From positions 1-64,000 of the forward strand of contig JANQRS010000069.1 of NCBI GenBank assembly GCA_028284445.1: DNA of 64,000 bases. The letters are read 5' to 3'. Under the pieces are notes generated by a model, which was not told the origin of the DNA, ran no database searches, and saw only the letters and a list, made by a program, of their open reading frames with translations. Position 1 is the first letter of the stretch. Each line of letters opens with the position of its first letter. This stretch comes from Calditrichia bacterium (GTDB lineage: Bacteria > Calditrichota > Calditrichia > RBG-13-44-9 > J075). Shown here one piece after another: positions 8,384-16,514 of the stretch. Position numbers and translations under genes: made by a program.

Positions 8384-10735
8384 ATGAACATCAAAACTGT
8401 TTGTGGGCTCGTGTCCTTAATTCTGGCATTTTCATCGTTATCACTCAGTGCGCAATCTGAGAACATCCGCGTGGCCGAATACGAGCCGGTATTTGAGAAG
8501 CTCGAAGATTTTATCGCGCATCAGATGCGTGATAAGAAACTGCCGGCCTTATCGGTTGGCCTGGTGGCGGATGGACAGACCATTCTTGCCCATGGCTATG
8601 GCATGGCTCGTCAGAAGGCGAAAATACCGGCAGCCGGAAACACCGTTTATCGCATCGCCTCGCTCAGCAAGTTGTTTACCGCCATTGCCGTGATGCAACT
8701 GTCCGAGGCCGGCAAGTTGGACATTGATGCGCCGATCACCAACTACCTGCCGGATTTTACACCGGAAACCCGCTTTGAAAAAGCGATCACCCTGCGGCAA
8801 ATTATGTCCCATCGCTCCGGTATGGTGCGCGAACCGCCGGTTGGGCACTATTTTGATCCCACTGAACCGACAGTTGCTCAGCTGGTGGAAAGCCTCAATC
8901 AAACCAGCAATATCTATGAACCGGAAACCCGCACCAAATACAGCAATGCTGCGGTGTCGGTTGCCGGACAGATTGTCGAGAAGGTCAGTGGACAGCCCTT
9001 CTCTGACTATGCCCGCGAACATATTTTCTCCCGCGTGGGCATGCCGTTGAGTTCCTTTGTCCCGACTGATGCAGTGTTGGCCCAATTATCCGAGGGGTTT
9101 ATGTGGACCTACGAAGGCCGCCGTTTTAAAGCGCCGACTTTCGAATTGGGCATGCTGCCTGCTGCCGGAATGTATTCTACCGTTGCAGATCTCTCCGTCT
9201 TTGCAAACATGTTGATGAACGGGGGAGAGGGCAGCAAGGGATCGGTGCTGGATGCCGCCACTTTGACATCAATGTGGGATGTCCAATATGCCAAGCCGGA
9301 ACAGACATCCGGATTTGGCCTAGGGTTTTATGTCGGTCAACTGGACGGTATGCGACGCATCGGGCATGATGGTGTGATGTACGGATTCGCCACCCGTATC
9401 ACGGTGCTGCCTGACGACAATCTTGCTGCAGTAACCATCATCAACCTGGATGTTGCCAACTCGGTGGCCGGCAGGATCAACAACTATGCGCTGCGAATGC
9501 TCAAAGAACATCGTGAGAATAAGCCGCTGCGGGATTTTACCGTGCTCAGGCAGATACCGCGTCCTACCCAGATGCGCCTTGCGGGAAAATATGTTGGTAC
9601 CAAATACACCCGTATCCTGGAAATCCGCAAAGATCAACTGATGCTTACCGGCGGCGTCACCAAACTGCCGCTAAAGCGCTGGCAAGGGGATAGCCTGCTG
9701 ACGGATGGCGTTATTGACTATGCCACATTGGTCGTCCCGCATGGCGATGATCAGATCATCTTTCGCGGTGATACCCTTACCCGCACCCCTTTCTCAAAGC
9801 CGGCAAGAGTTCCGGCTCGCTGGGAGGGCTTGATCGGTGAATATGGTTGGGACCACAACATCCTCTTCATTCTGGAGCGCGATGAACAGCTTTACTGCCT
9901 CTTCGAGTGGTTCGATTTCTATCCATTGAAGGAAGTTGATGAAAATACCTTCGAGCTTCCCAATTATGGATTGTATCACGGTGAGCGGATGATTTTCAAG
10001 CGAGATGAAAACGGCCGGGCAACTGAAGTGGAAGCGGCCAGCGTGGTTTTCAAGCGGCGCAACGTTGGGGTTGGTAGCGGCAACACCTTCCAAATTACAC
10101 CGATGCATCCGATTGAGAAATTGCGTGAGCGAGCGCTGCGCGCCAGTCCGCCAAAACAGTCCTCATCATTGCGGGAACCGGATTTGGTTGATCTGGCTAG
10201 CCTGGCCGACGATATCAAACTCGATATTCGCTATGCCAGCGACAATAATTTTATGGGCGCAACGTTTTATAAACAGGAGAAAGCCTTTCTGCAGCGTCCG
10301 GCTGCTGAAGCGCTGTTGAGAGTCCATGAGACCCTCAAAAAACAAGGCTTTGGCCTGATGGTTTTTGATGCTTATCGTCCCTGGTTCGTCACGAAGATGT
10401 TCTATGATGCCACGCCGCCCGACAAGCGCTTATTCGTTGCCAATCCGAAGCGCGGTTCCCGCCATAATCGCGGTTGTGCCGTTGACCTCACTCTCTACGA
10501 TCTGCAAACCGGTCGACCGGTGGATATGGTGAGCGGCTATGACGAGTTCGAAACCCTGGCATATCCATCTTATCCGGGCGGCACCGCCTTACAGCGCTGG
10601 CATCGAAAAGTGCTCAGTGATGCCATGCAGGCAGAGGGATTTCGAGTTTTCCATGCTGAGTGGTGGCACTTCGACTATAAGGAGTGGCGGGAATACCCGG
10701 TCTTGAATTTAACCTTTGAAGAATTGCAGCGATAA
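8384..10735 (+). CDS. Secreted serine beta-lactamase-family hydrolase fused to a VanX-type D-Ala-D-Ala dipeptidase
   Basis: A 783-residue exported fusion. After a signal peptide ending near LSLSAQS comes a class C beta-lactamase/esterase-family domain (about residues 35-390) with the SxxK motif SLSK and the YSN motif. A linker of about 200 residues has beta-rich composition, like domains that follow such hydrolases. The last about 200 residues form an M15D dipeptidase of the VanX type, with the zinc and catalytic signatures SRHNRGCAVDLT and EWWHFD and a DAYRP segment. The M15D module should cleave D-Ala-D-Ala or a related dipeptide, and the first module D-amino-acid peptides or esters, which suggests peptidoglycan peptide turnover. 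ATG 8384 is preferred to the upstream GTG because GAGAGG precedes it and the signal peptide then starts correctly. Confidence 0.85.
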   Translation: MNIKTVCGLVSLILAFSSLSLSAQSENIRVAEYEPVFEKLEDFIAHQMRDKKLPALSVGLVADGQTILAHGYGMARQKAKIPAAGNTVYRIASLSKLFTAIAVMQLSEAGKLDIDAPITNYLPDFTPETRFEKAITLRQIMSHRSGMVREPPVGHYFDPTEPTVAQLVESLNQTSNIYEPETRTKYSNAAVSVAGQIVEKVSGQPFSDYAREHIFSRVGMPLSSFVPTDAVLAQLSEGFMWTYEGRRFKAPTFELGMLPAAGMYSTVADLSVFANMLMNGGEGSKGSVLDAATLTSMWDVQYAKPEQTSGFGLGFYVGQLDGMRRIGHDGVMYGFATRITVLPDDNLAAVTIINLDVANSVAGRINNYALRMLKEHRENKPLRDFTVLRQIPRPTQMRLAGKYVGTKYTRILEIRKDQLMLTGGVTKLPLKRWQGDSLLTDGVIDYATLVVPHGDDQIIFRGDTLTRTPFSKPARVPARWEGLIGEYGWDHNILFILERDEQLYCLFEWFDFYPLKEVDENTFELPNYGLYHGERMIFKRDENGRATEVEAASVVFKRRNVGVGSGNTFQITPMHPIEKLRERALRASPPKQSSSLREPDLVDLASLADDIKLDIRYASDNNFMGATFYKQEKAFLQRPAAEALLRVHETLKKQGFGLMVFDAYRPWFVTKMFYDATPPDKRLFVANPKRGSRHNRGCAVDLTLYDLQTGRPVDMVSGYDEFETLAYPSYPGGTALQRWHRKVLSDAMQAEGFRVFHAEWWHFDYKEWREYPVLNLTFEELQR

Positions 10736-10792
10736 ATTTCAAACTTCATTTTTTATCCATGGTGAAAGCAATTACATTTGCCATGGATAACT

Positions 10793-11677
10793 ATGGATCA
10801 ATACCTGCTTCATCTGCTTAATCAGTCTGCTGCGAATCCGCTGCTCGACCTGTTGATGTCATTCATTTCCTTTGGGATATTGATCTTCTTACCGGCGTTG
10901 GTCATCTATCATTATCGTAAAGAACAATTGCCATTTGCCAAGGCATTGGCCACTGCTATTTTGCTGGGACTCGGTTTCAGTTTGCTGTTTCAATTTCTTG
11001 CGCTGCGACCCCGTCCTGAAGATGTCCGCTTAATTTGGCCATCTCCCGATTTCCCTTCTTTTCCCAGTGGACATGCCAGCATCACTTTCGCAGTTGCCAT
11101 GGTCTATTGCCTCTGCCGTCGCTATCAGTGGCAGTGGTTGCTCCTGGCTACTATGGTCGGGCTGAGCCGGGTATATCTCGGTCACCATTATCCAACCGAT
11201 ATTCTTGCAGGGAGTTATCTCGGACTTGCCTGTGGGGCAGCTGCCTATGGCCTGTTCCTGGAAAATCGGTCAGACAAGCCTGGCTGGCGCTGGTTCCTGT
11301 GGATTCAAGTAGCCATCGTGTTTTTGGTATCACAAATGGCTTATATGAACTACCTGCCCTGGCATCTGATTCGTTGGCAGCATGCAGACAAGATCAGCCA
11401 CTTCGTGCTCTTTGGCGCGGTTGTGTTTTGGTTAAACGTTTGGCTGGACGGTAAGCTCGTGAGGCTGTTTGGATTGGCCTTGCCGCTGGCAATCGTATTG
11501 CCCTTCTCGTTCGCCATTGTCGAGGAAGGTATTCAGGGGCTTGCCCCAAATCGCACAGCATCTTACGAAGATCTTGCAGCAGATCTATCCGGTATGTTAT
11601 TTTTCTGGATTATCAGTCATTTTTTACTGAAGCGTTGGCGGAGGAAACACCTGAATGTCAATATGCAGTCAGGATGA
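10793..11677 (+). CDS. PAP2 phosphatase fused to a VanZ-like membrane domain
   Basis: A 294-residue membrane protein. Residues about 1-160 are a PAP2-type lipid phosphatase with all three motifs: LRPRPE, PSGH and SRVYLGHHYPTD. The rest is a VanZ-like domain (HADKISHFVLFGA, EGIQGLAPNRTASYEDLAADLSG) with four helices. PAP2 enzymes dephosphorylate lipid phosphates such as undecaprenyl diphosphate; VanZ-like domains have no firm biochemical role but recur near cell wall genes. It lies 57 bp after the dipeptidase fusion and may share its role in the envelope. ATG 10793 is taken as the start; an in-frame TTG at 10778 is the alternative. Confidence 0.8.
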   Translation: MDQYLLHLLNQSAANPLLDLLMSFISFGILIFLPALVIYHYRKEQLPFAKALATAILLGLGFSLLFQFLALRPRPEDVRLIWPSPDFPSFPSGHASITFAVAMVYCLCRRYQWQWLLLATMVGLSRVYLGHHYPTDILAGSYLGLACGAAAYGLFLENRSDKPGWRWFLWIQVAIVFLVSQMAYMNYLPWHLIRWQHADKISHFVLFGAVVFWLNVWLDGKLVRLFGLALPLAIVLPFSFAIVEEGIQGLAPNRTASYEDLAADLSGMLFFWIISHFLLKRWRRKHLNVNMQSG

Positions 11678-11683
11678 TGAAGA

Positions 11684-11773
11684 ACTGGATACTGGATACT
11701 GGATACTGGATACTGGATACTGGATACTGGATACTGGATACTGGATACTGGATACTGGATACTGGATACTGGA
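11684..11773. repeat. Heptamer tandem array, unit ACTGGAT (GATACTG)
   Basis: Twelve perfect copies of ACTGGAT from 11684 to 11767, then a partial copy. It starts 6 bp after the PAP2-VanZ stop codon. The phase GATACTG belongs to the same GATRCTK family as the CAAGCAT array, but in the opposite orientation to the array at 11826-11930. Confidence 0.98.
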
Positions 11774-11825
11774 AAGTAATTTGAATCGGTCTTGTGTCAA
11801 GTTTCTTGTGAAGTAGTTTCACGTA

Positions 11826-11930
11826 CAAGCATCAAGCATCAAGCATCAAGCATCAAGCATCAAGCATCAGGCATCAAGCATCAAGCATCAAGCATCAAGC
11901 ATCAAGCATCAAGCATCAAGCATCAAGCAC
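11826..11930. repeat. Heptamer tandem array, unit CAAGCAT
   Basis: Fifteen units. Thirteen are perfect; one is CAGGCAT (11868-11874) and the last is CAAGCAC. Only about 52 bp separate it from the ACTGGAT array, and the two face each other when both are written as GATRCTK. Confidence 0.98.
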
Positions 11931-12032
11931 CAAATATGTAGTAGACAGTATATGGCCGCCAACCTCTTGTAATGTTGTGAATGATAGAGATAAGATAGTA
12001 GACGTTTGAAGTTTTAACTGAATGAGGATACC

Positions 12033-13106
12033 ATGATAAATACAGAAAAAGATCGCGGCGTCTTACTGGTCAATTTGGGGTCACCCGATTCTACCAGTGT
12101 GAAAGATGTTCGCAAATACCTGAACCAGTTCCTGATGGACAAGTATGTGATCGATGTGCCATACCCGATCCGACGCATGATAGTCAGCCTGTTTATTTTG
12201 CCTTTTCGGCCAAAGGAATCGGCACACGCATATGAGAGCATTTGGTGGGAGGATGGCTCACCGCTGATCGTTCTCAGTGAGAAATTGCAGAAGGCTGTGC
12301 GGGATAATCTCGACATGCCGGTGGAATTGGCCATGCGTTATGGCAATCCCTCAATCGAACATGGCATTCAGCAATTGCTGAAGCAGAATCCGCAGATGAA
12401 AGAGATTTTTCTCTTTCCGCTATATCCGCATTATGCCATGGCGACGGTTACCACTGTTGTCACTGAAGTGCAGGATACCCTTCAGCGATTGGGAATCAAT
12501 GTACGCTTAACCGTTCAGCCGCCATTTTACGATAATCCGGCCTATATATCAGCGTTGGTAGACAGCACCATGCCTTATTTGGAAGATGATTTCGATATGC
12601 TGTTGATGAGCTATCATGGCATTCCGGAGCGTCACTGCCGCAAAACAGACGTCACCGGCAAGCATTGCCTGAAGGTGGACAATTGCTGTCAGGTAGCCTC
12701 AATTGCCCATCAAAAATGCTATCGACATCAGTGTTATCGCACGTCCGAGGAATTTATCAAAATGTCCGGAATTCCCGCTGAGAAGGTGTCGGTATCATTT
12801 CAGTCCCGGCTTGGAAAGGATCCCTGGCTGACGCCATTTACCGATAAGGAAATTGTGCGCTTTGCTGAACAGGGCGTGAAGAAACTGGCGGTAATGTGTC
12901 CGGCTTTTGTCTCTGATTGCTTGGAAACCCTGGAAGAAATTGGCATGCGTGCCAAGGAAGACTTTATCGAGGCCGGTGGCGAGTCGTTTACGCTGATTCC
13001 ATGCCTCAATATGCATCCTGCCTGGGTTGAGCTGGTCAGTGAATGGTCACGCACTGGTGAAATGGCCTCAATTTCCCCTTACGCCAGCAAGCAGGCGATT
13101 GGGTAG
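12033..13106 (+). CDS. hemH: Ferrochelatase
   Basis: A 357-residue ferrochelatase, which inserts Fe2+ into protoporphyrin IX to make protoheme. It has the family segments LLVNLGSPDS (11-20), the catalytic His in SYHGIPER (H195) and the conserved Glu in CLETLEEIG (E298). A cysteine-rich stretch (C202, C212, C218, C219, C229, C234) lies just after the catalytic His; similar cysteines occur in some bacterial ferrochelatases that bind [2Fe-2S], so a cluster is possible. Its 3' end overlaps the convergent prenyltransferase gene by 28 bp. No other heme gene is in the window, so it does not sit in a heme operon. Confidence 0.95.
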   Translation: MINTEKDRGVLLVNLGSPDSTSVKDVRKYLNQFLMDKYVIDVPYPIRRMIVSLFILPFRPKESAHAYESIWWEDGSPLIVLSEKLQKAVRDNLDMPVELAMRYGNPSIEHGIQQLLKQNPQMKEIFLFPLYPHYAMATVTTVVTEVQDTLQRLGINVRLTVQPPFYDNPAYISALVDSTMPYLEDDFDMLLMSYHGIPERHCRKTDVTGKHCLKVDNCCQVASIAHQKCYRHQCYRTSEEFIKMSGIPAEKVSVSFQSRLGKDPWLTPFTDKEIVRFAEQGVKKLAVMCPAFVSDCLETLEEIGMRAKEDFIEAGGESFTLIPCLNMHPAWVELVSEWSRTGEMASISPYASKQAIG

Positions 13107-13975
13107 AATATATATTCTGAGAAAAACAGAAGCCAAATGAAGAGATAGTAGCGGGCAATCGCGGCGCGTTCCGTCAGGTTGACCCGCTGGCTGACAACCC
13201 ACATCAATATCAGCAGAAAGAGATGGGTGACAATCAGGATTGGCCCGTTGATGCCGGGCAGATTGAGAAAGCCAACCAAGATCAAACCGATGTAGCAGGC
13301 CGCCAGTAATCCCCGTCCAAGGTTGAAGACCCGCTTCGGTCCTAATTTCAATGAAAGCGTCATGATTTGAAATTGGCGATCGCCATCCATATCCGGGATG
13401 TCCTTAAACCAGGCGATAACCAGGCTTAATCCAAAAATGAACACCATCAGTATCCACACATGTAGCGGGATATTGGTTGCTCCATTTAACACACTGTTGA
13501 AATGCAGAAACAGGAGCAGGTTCACCACCACGCCGCGGACCGTAAAAATGCATGCGGCTGCCCAGAAATGAAATCGCTTTAAACGAATAGGGGGAAGCGA
13601 ATATATCGTACCGATGAACAAGCTGGTAATCACTGTCCATACCAGAAAATGCCCCTGACTGAAAGCCGCGACCACCGCGATAGCGAAGCTAATCGCGCAG
13701 ATAATTTTTCCGGTTCGCATCGACCAGGCACCTGATGCCAGCGGCAAATTGGGCTTGTTAATGCGATCAATGTCGATATCGGTGATCTGATTCAGCCCGA
13801 CAATATAGATGTTTGCGCCCAGACAGCTGAGCAGTGCGACGATATAGGCCACAAAATTATGTGCATCATCAGTCGAAAGGGCAAAAGCAATCAGATAAAG
13901 TCCTGTTACGCTTAATGAAGTGCCGATAATTGTATGGGGCCTGGAAAACCAAATCAAGTTGGTCAGGAAAGTCAT
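13079..13975 (-). CDS. Homogentisate prenyltransferase (UbiA family, VTE2-like)
   Basis: A 298-residue UbiA-family membrane prenyltransferase. Both aspartate-rich motifs are present: NQITDIDID (62-70) followed by RINKPNLPLASG, and KDIPDMDGD (191-199). These variants match homogentisate phytyl/geranylgeranyl transferases of plants and cyanobacteria rather than UbiA, MenA or COX10. The predicted reaction is condensation of homogentisate with phytyl or geranylgeranyl diphosphate, the committed step of tocochromanol synthesis. ATG 13975 is the start; the frame stays open further upstream, but the ATG overlaps the TGA of the methyltransferase before it (ATGA), which indicates translational coupling. 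The donor chain cannot be read from sequence. Its end overlaps hemH by 28 bp. Confidence 0.85.
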   Translation of the reverse strand: MTFLTNLIWFSRPHTIIGTSLSVTGLYLIAFALSTDDAHNFVAYIVALLSCLGANIYIVGLNQITDIDIDRINKPNLPLASGAWSMRTGKIICAISFAIAVVAAFSQGHFLVWTVITSLFIGTIYSLPPIRLKRFHFWAAACIFTVRGVVVNLLLFLHFNSVLNGATNIPLHVWILMVFIFGLSLVIAWFKDIPDMDGDRQFQIMTLSLKLGPKRVFNLGRGLLAACYIGLILVGFLNLPGINGPILIVTHLFLLILMWVVSQRVNLTERAAIARYYLFIWLLFFSEYIFYPIACLLA

Positions 13976-14814
13976 GGTTTGATACCTTGCAAGAGTCCGA
14001 AGCGAATGGTGCCGTTGCGGAAACCTTTGATCATCAATTGCATGGCAAAGGCGCCGCGGATGGTTGGCAGTCCGGCTTTGAAGAGTCCGATGATGCTGCT
14101 CGGACGGATGGCAGATTTGACAACAGCGGGCCAGAAGGGCGCAACGGCCTCTGTCCAATCTGTTGTTTTGATTTGCAGAAAACCGAGGTCAACGGCAATG
14201 TCCGCATATTCGTTTATGGAGATGATGCCTGGCAGGTGATAGGCCTTGTACAGGCGTTCCAAATGCTTTAATTCCTGTTTTGAAAGTGCCGGCGGTAGAT
14301 TGCGGTGACACCAGGTGGCCATCAGGAATTTGCCGCCGCTTTCCAGCATCTCGAAAGCTGCCTGCAGAAAGCGATGCTTATCCGGCATATGCTCGCCGCT
14401 TTCCAGCGACCACACCAGATCGAAGCTGCCCGGCGCAAATGGCGGCTGCAGCGCATCAGCGACCTGGAAATCCGTTTGTTGATCCAGGTTCTGTATCCGC
14501 GCTCGTTCCAGGGCGCGCTGCTGCTGGACAGGGCTGAGCGTGATGCCGGTAACGTTCGCTCCAAACATTTCTGCCAAGAACAGGGAACTGCCGCCGATGC
14601 CACAACCGACATCCAGGATGTTCTTTGCCTGGCGAACATCGCCCCACATCAACAATTCCCGAATCAGGTCGATTTGTGCCTGATAGTGATCTTTCTCGGT
14701 CTTACCATCACTTCCGTAGTGGCCGTGATGCATATGCTCACCCCAGGTCTCTTCCCAGAGAGGGGATGAGGCGTCGTAAAACTTGCGAATGTTGTTGTTG
14801 AGTGTATTGGTCAT
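13972..14814 (-). CDS. Gamma-tocopherol methyltransferase-like enzyme (VTE4-like)
   Basis: A 280-residue SAM-dependent methyltransferase. SAM motif I is ILDVGCGIGGSS (66-77), and the family-specific segments HMHHGHY (27-33), WSLESGEHMPDK (135-146) and MATWCHR (165-171) match gamma-tocopherol C-methyltransferases of plants and cyanobacteria. The expected reaction is methylation of gamma- to alpha-tocopherol, or delta- to beta-. The start codon lies 2 nt after the stop of the VTE3-like gene, and its stop overlaps the prenyltransferase start, so the three are clearly one transcription unit. Members of the same family also methylate other phenolic or alkaloid substrates, so the exact acceptor rests partly on context. 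Confidence 0.85.
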   Translation of the reverse strand: MTNTLNNNIRKFYDASSPLWEETWGEHMHHGHYGSDGKTEKDHYQAQIDLIRELLMWGDVRQAKNILDVGCGIGGSSLFLAEMFGANVTGITLSPVQQQRALERARIQNLDQQTDFQVADALQPPFAPGSFDLVWSLESGEHMPDKHRFLQAAFEMLESGGKFLMATWCHRNLPPALSKQELKHLERLYKAYHLPGIISINEYADIAVDLGFLQIKTTDWTEAVAPFWPAVVKSAIRPSSIIGLFKAGLPTIRGAFAMQLMIKGFRNGTIRFGLLQGIKP

Positions 14815-14816
14815 AT

Positions 14817-15743
14817 TCAGGAGAGAATCAGGTATGATAAACCCAGGATTGCCATTGTCACCAGTACCAGCAGGACGAATATCTGCTGTGGTGTAAACGG
14901 ATCAGTATCTTCCTGTGTAAGCTCTTCCTTTGCGAAGAAGCGATCTGCAAAAAACTTGCGGAGATTTCCCATAACAGCCATTGGAATAAACAGAAAGCCG
15001 GCAAGCGACCCGATGATCAGGCGGAAGAAAAATTTGATTCCGCGCAGAATTGACAGCCGATCTCCGGGCTTCTCCAGTTTTCCATTTTGGTTAATCGGCG
15101 ATGCGCCGGGAGAGGGTTTGCTCCCTGAAATAGCGATGCCGTATTTCTCGTTCTTGACCCAGTCCGGGGCAACATACTTTTTCTTAATGTCGGTAAAGCC
15201 GGCGTCCTTAAACCACTTGTGATATTCCCTTTCGCTGGGAAAGAGCATCCAAAGGTTGGCAATGACACGGCCCAGCCAGTTGTCCGGCTGCAGCGGTCCA
15301 ATCATCAAGGCCACGCCGCCGGGCTTTAATACCCGGTAGGCTTCAGCAATGCCGCGCTGCGGTTCTGGCCAGTATTCGATACTGCCGGCAGATACGTAAC
15401 GGTCAAAATGATCGGTCGGAAAGTTGAGATCTTCAGCGTCGCCAAGCTGAAAGTGGCACCCCTTTAGGTCGGCCTTCTTCTTGGCGCGCGCCATTTGATG
15501 CGGACTTTGGTCAACACAGGAGACGTTTGTCGTGGCAATTTGCTTGACAATTCCCTGGGTGGTAAAGCCGGTGCCGGAACCGACATCGACTACTTTCAGA
15601 TTGGGGGTATCAAGCTCGGCAAGTTCGAGGCTTTCGTTGCGCATTCGTTCCGTCCAGAAGAACGGATTGACATAATCATCATAAAAAATCGAGAGAAATC
15701 GGTAAAACCAGAATGCTTCTTTCTTGTGCTGAACAAGCCTCAT
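14817..15743 (-). CDS. MPBQ/MSBQ methyltransferase, plant type (VTE3-like)
   Basis: A 308-residue SAM-dependent methyltransferase with VVDVGSGTGFTTQGIVK (51-67), VDQSPHQMARAK (77-88), GDAEDLNFPTD (101-111), DRYVSAGSIEYWPEPQRGI (114-132) and WMLFPSEREY (165-174). From memory these follow the Arabidopsis VTE3 sequence closely along its whole catalytic domain. VTE3 methylates 2-methyl-6-phytyl-benzoquinol (and the solanesyl analogue) before cyclisation. A hydrophobic segment near 235-257 and a C-terminal helix (about 288-306) would anchor it in the membrane, as in the plant enzyme. The cyanobacterial enzyme for this step belongs to a different methyltransferase group, so this is not simply a cyanobacterial operon. 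Start ATG 15743. Confidence 0.88.
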   Translation of the reverse strand: MRLVQHKKEAFWFYRFLSIFYDDYVNPFFWTERMRNESLELAELDTPNLKVVDVGSGTGFTTQGIVKQIATTNVSCVDQSPHQMARAKKKADLKGCHFQLGDAEDLNFPTDHFDRYVSAGSIEYWPEPQRGIAEAYRVLKPGGVALMIGPLQPDNWLGRVIANLWMLFPSEREYHKWFKDAGFTDIKKKYVAPDWVKNEKYGIAISGSKPSPGASPINQNGKLEKPGDRLSILRGIKFFFRLIIGSLAGFLFIPMAVMGNLRKFFADRFFAKEELTQEDTDPFTPQQIFVLLVLVTMAILGLSYLILS

Positions 15744-15956
15744 GTATATACCTTTTCAAAGATTCGCGATGAACGTCTGCGAAAACTTATTGAAATAAAA
15801 GCAAAAATTCCAAGAGAAAGAAAAAATTGAAGTGGCAGTGGCAACGGTAGGCGGTCGGCGGGGGAAGCTAAAAATGTCAAATGACAAATGTGTTCTTTTC
15901 TCCTTAATGTATCGCGTAGCGATAAAATGTTAATAGCCCCCGTAGGGGTGCAATGT

Positions 15957-16331
15957 TCAAGCTGCAGCCAAATAAAGCAATATCCCCACAATCAGAAACA
16001 CAGCCCACGACGGATGCCGGCCTTTGGAGCCAACGATGGCGACAGCGAACGAAATCAAATAGGTCGCCGAGAAAATTTTCAAGATGGTAGTCTCGCTTGA
16101 GGTCAATTCCGGAAGCGTGGCGAAATAGAACAGAATGGCCGAAATCCCGATGCCCAGTACGGAAGTAATATGCCACGTAAAGCGCAAGGTGCGCCTGGTA
16201 GCGCTTCTGCTGCCTTGCAGTGCCGGGAGGTCTGCTGACTGCTGCAATGGTCTTAATATCCACAGCTCACCCAGAGCCGAATGAACGATGGACATGATGA
16301 GTGTTAGAATAGCCGATATTATGAGTAGCAT
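15957..16331 (-). CDS. Small four-helix membrane protein inside the tocopherol cluster
   Basis: A 124-residue protein that I do not recognise. It has about four hydrophobic segments (roughly residues 1-20, 50-70, 82-100 and 105-123), with a basic loop LQGSRSATRRTLR between the first two. It lies between the cyclase and VTE3-like genes on the same strand, 213 bp before the latter, so it may be co-expressed with tocochromanol enzymes. A role in membrane organisation or prenylquinone handling would be speculation. The overlapping frame at 15904-16263 lacks membrane character and is probably a shadow. Confidence 0.6.
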   Translation of the reverse strand: MLLIISAILTLIMSIVHSALGELWILRPLQQSADLPALQGSRSATRRTLRFTWHITSVLGIGISAILFYFATLPELTSSETTILKIFSATYLISFAVAIVGSKGRHPSWAVFLIVGILLYLAAA

Positions 16332-16340
16332 AGGACAACT

Positions 16341-16370
16341 AAAATTCCAAATTCCAACAGAAAAAATTCC
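16341..16370 (-). repeat. Dispersed GGAATTTTT-type repeat, copy facing minus strand
   Basis: AATTCCAACAGAAAAAATTCC with a second partial ATTCCAA in front. It is the reverse complement of the copy at 17530-17556, so the two copies bracket the tocopherol cyclase gene as inverted repeats about 1.16 kb apart. Confidence 0.85.
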
Positions 16371-16396
16371 TCTGGTTTAGGTGTCGTTTGTTATTC

Positions 16397-16438
16397 GATA
16401 CTTGATACTTGATACTTTATACTGGTTACTCGATACTG
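16397..16438. repeat. Degenerate GATRCTK heptamer array
   Basis: Six consecutive heptamers: GATACTT three times, then TATACTG, GTTACTC and GATACTG. It is a short, diverged member of the heptamer family, between the small membrane protein and the cyclase gene. Confidence 0.85.
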
Positions 16439-16514
16439 GGAATGTCTCTCCGCGACCGTAGGGAGCTGACGGCGCGTAGCGCCTGACGTGAGCGTTAGCG
16501 AACTGACACGAGCC

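Noticed and set aside
8384..11677. Vancomycin resistance operon
   Set aside because: VanX- and VanZ-like domains occur in fusions, but there is no vanH, vanA-type ligase or vanRS, so a resistance operon is not supported.
13976..14158. Upstream extension of the prenyltransferase frame
   Set aside because: Its Arg/His/Gln-rich sequence overlaps the end of the VTE4-like gene in another frame; the ATGA start at 13975 is far better.
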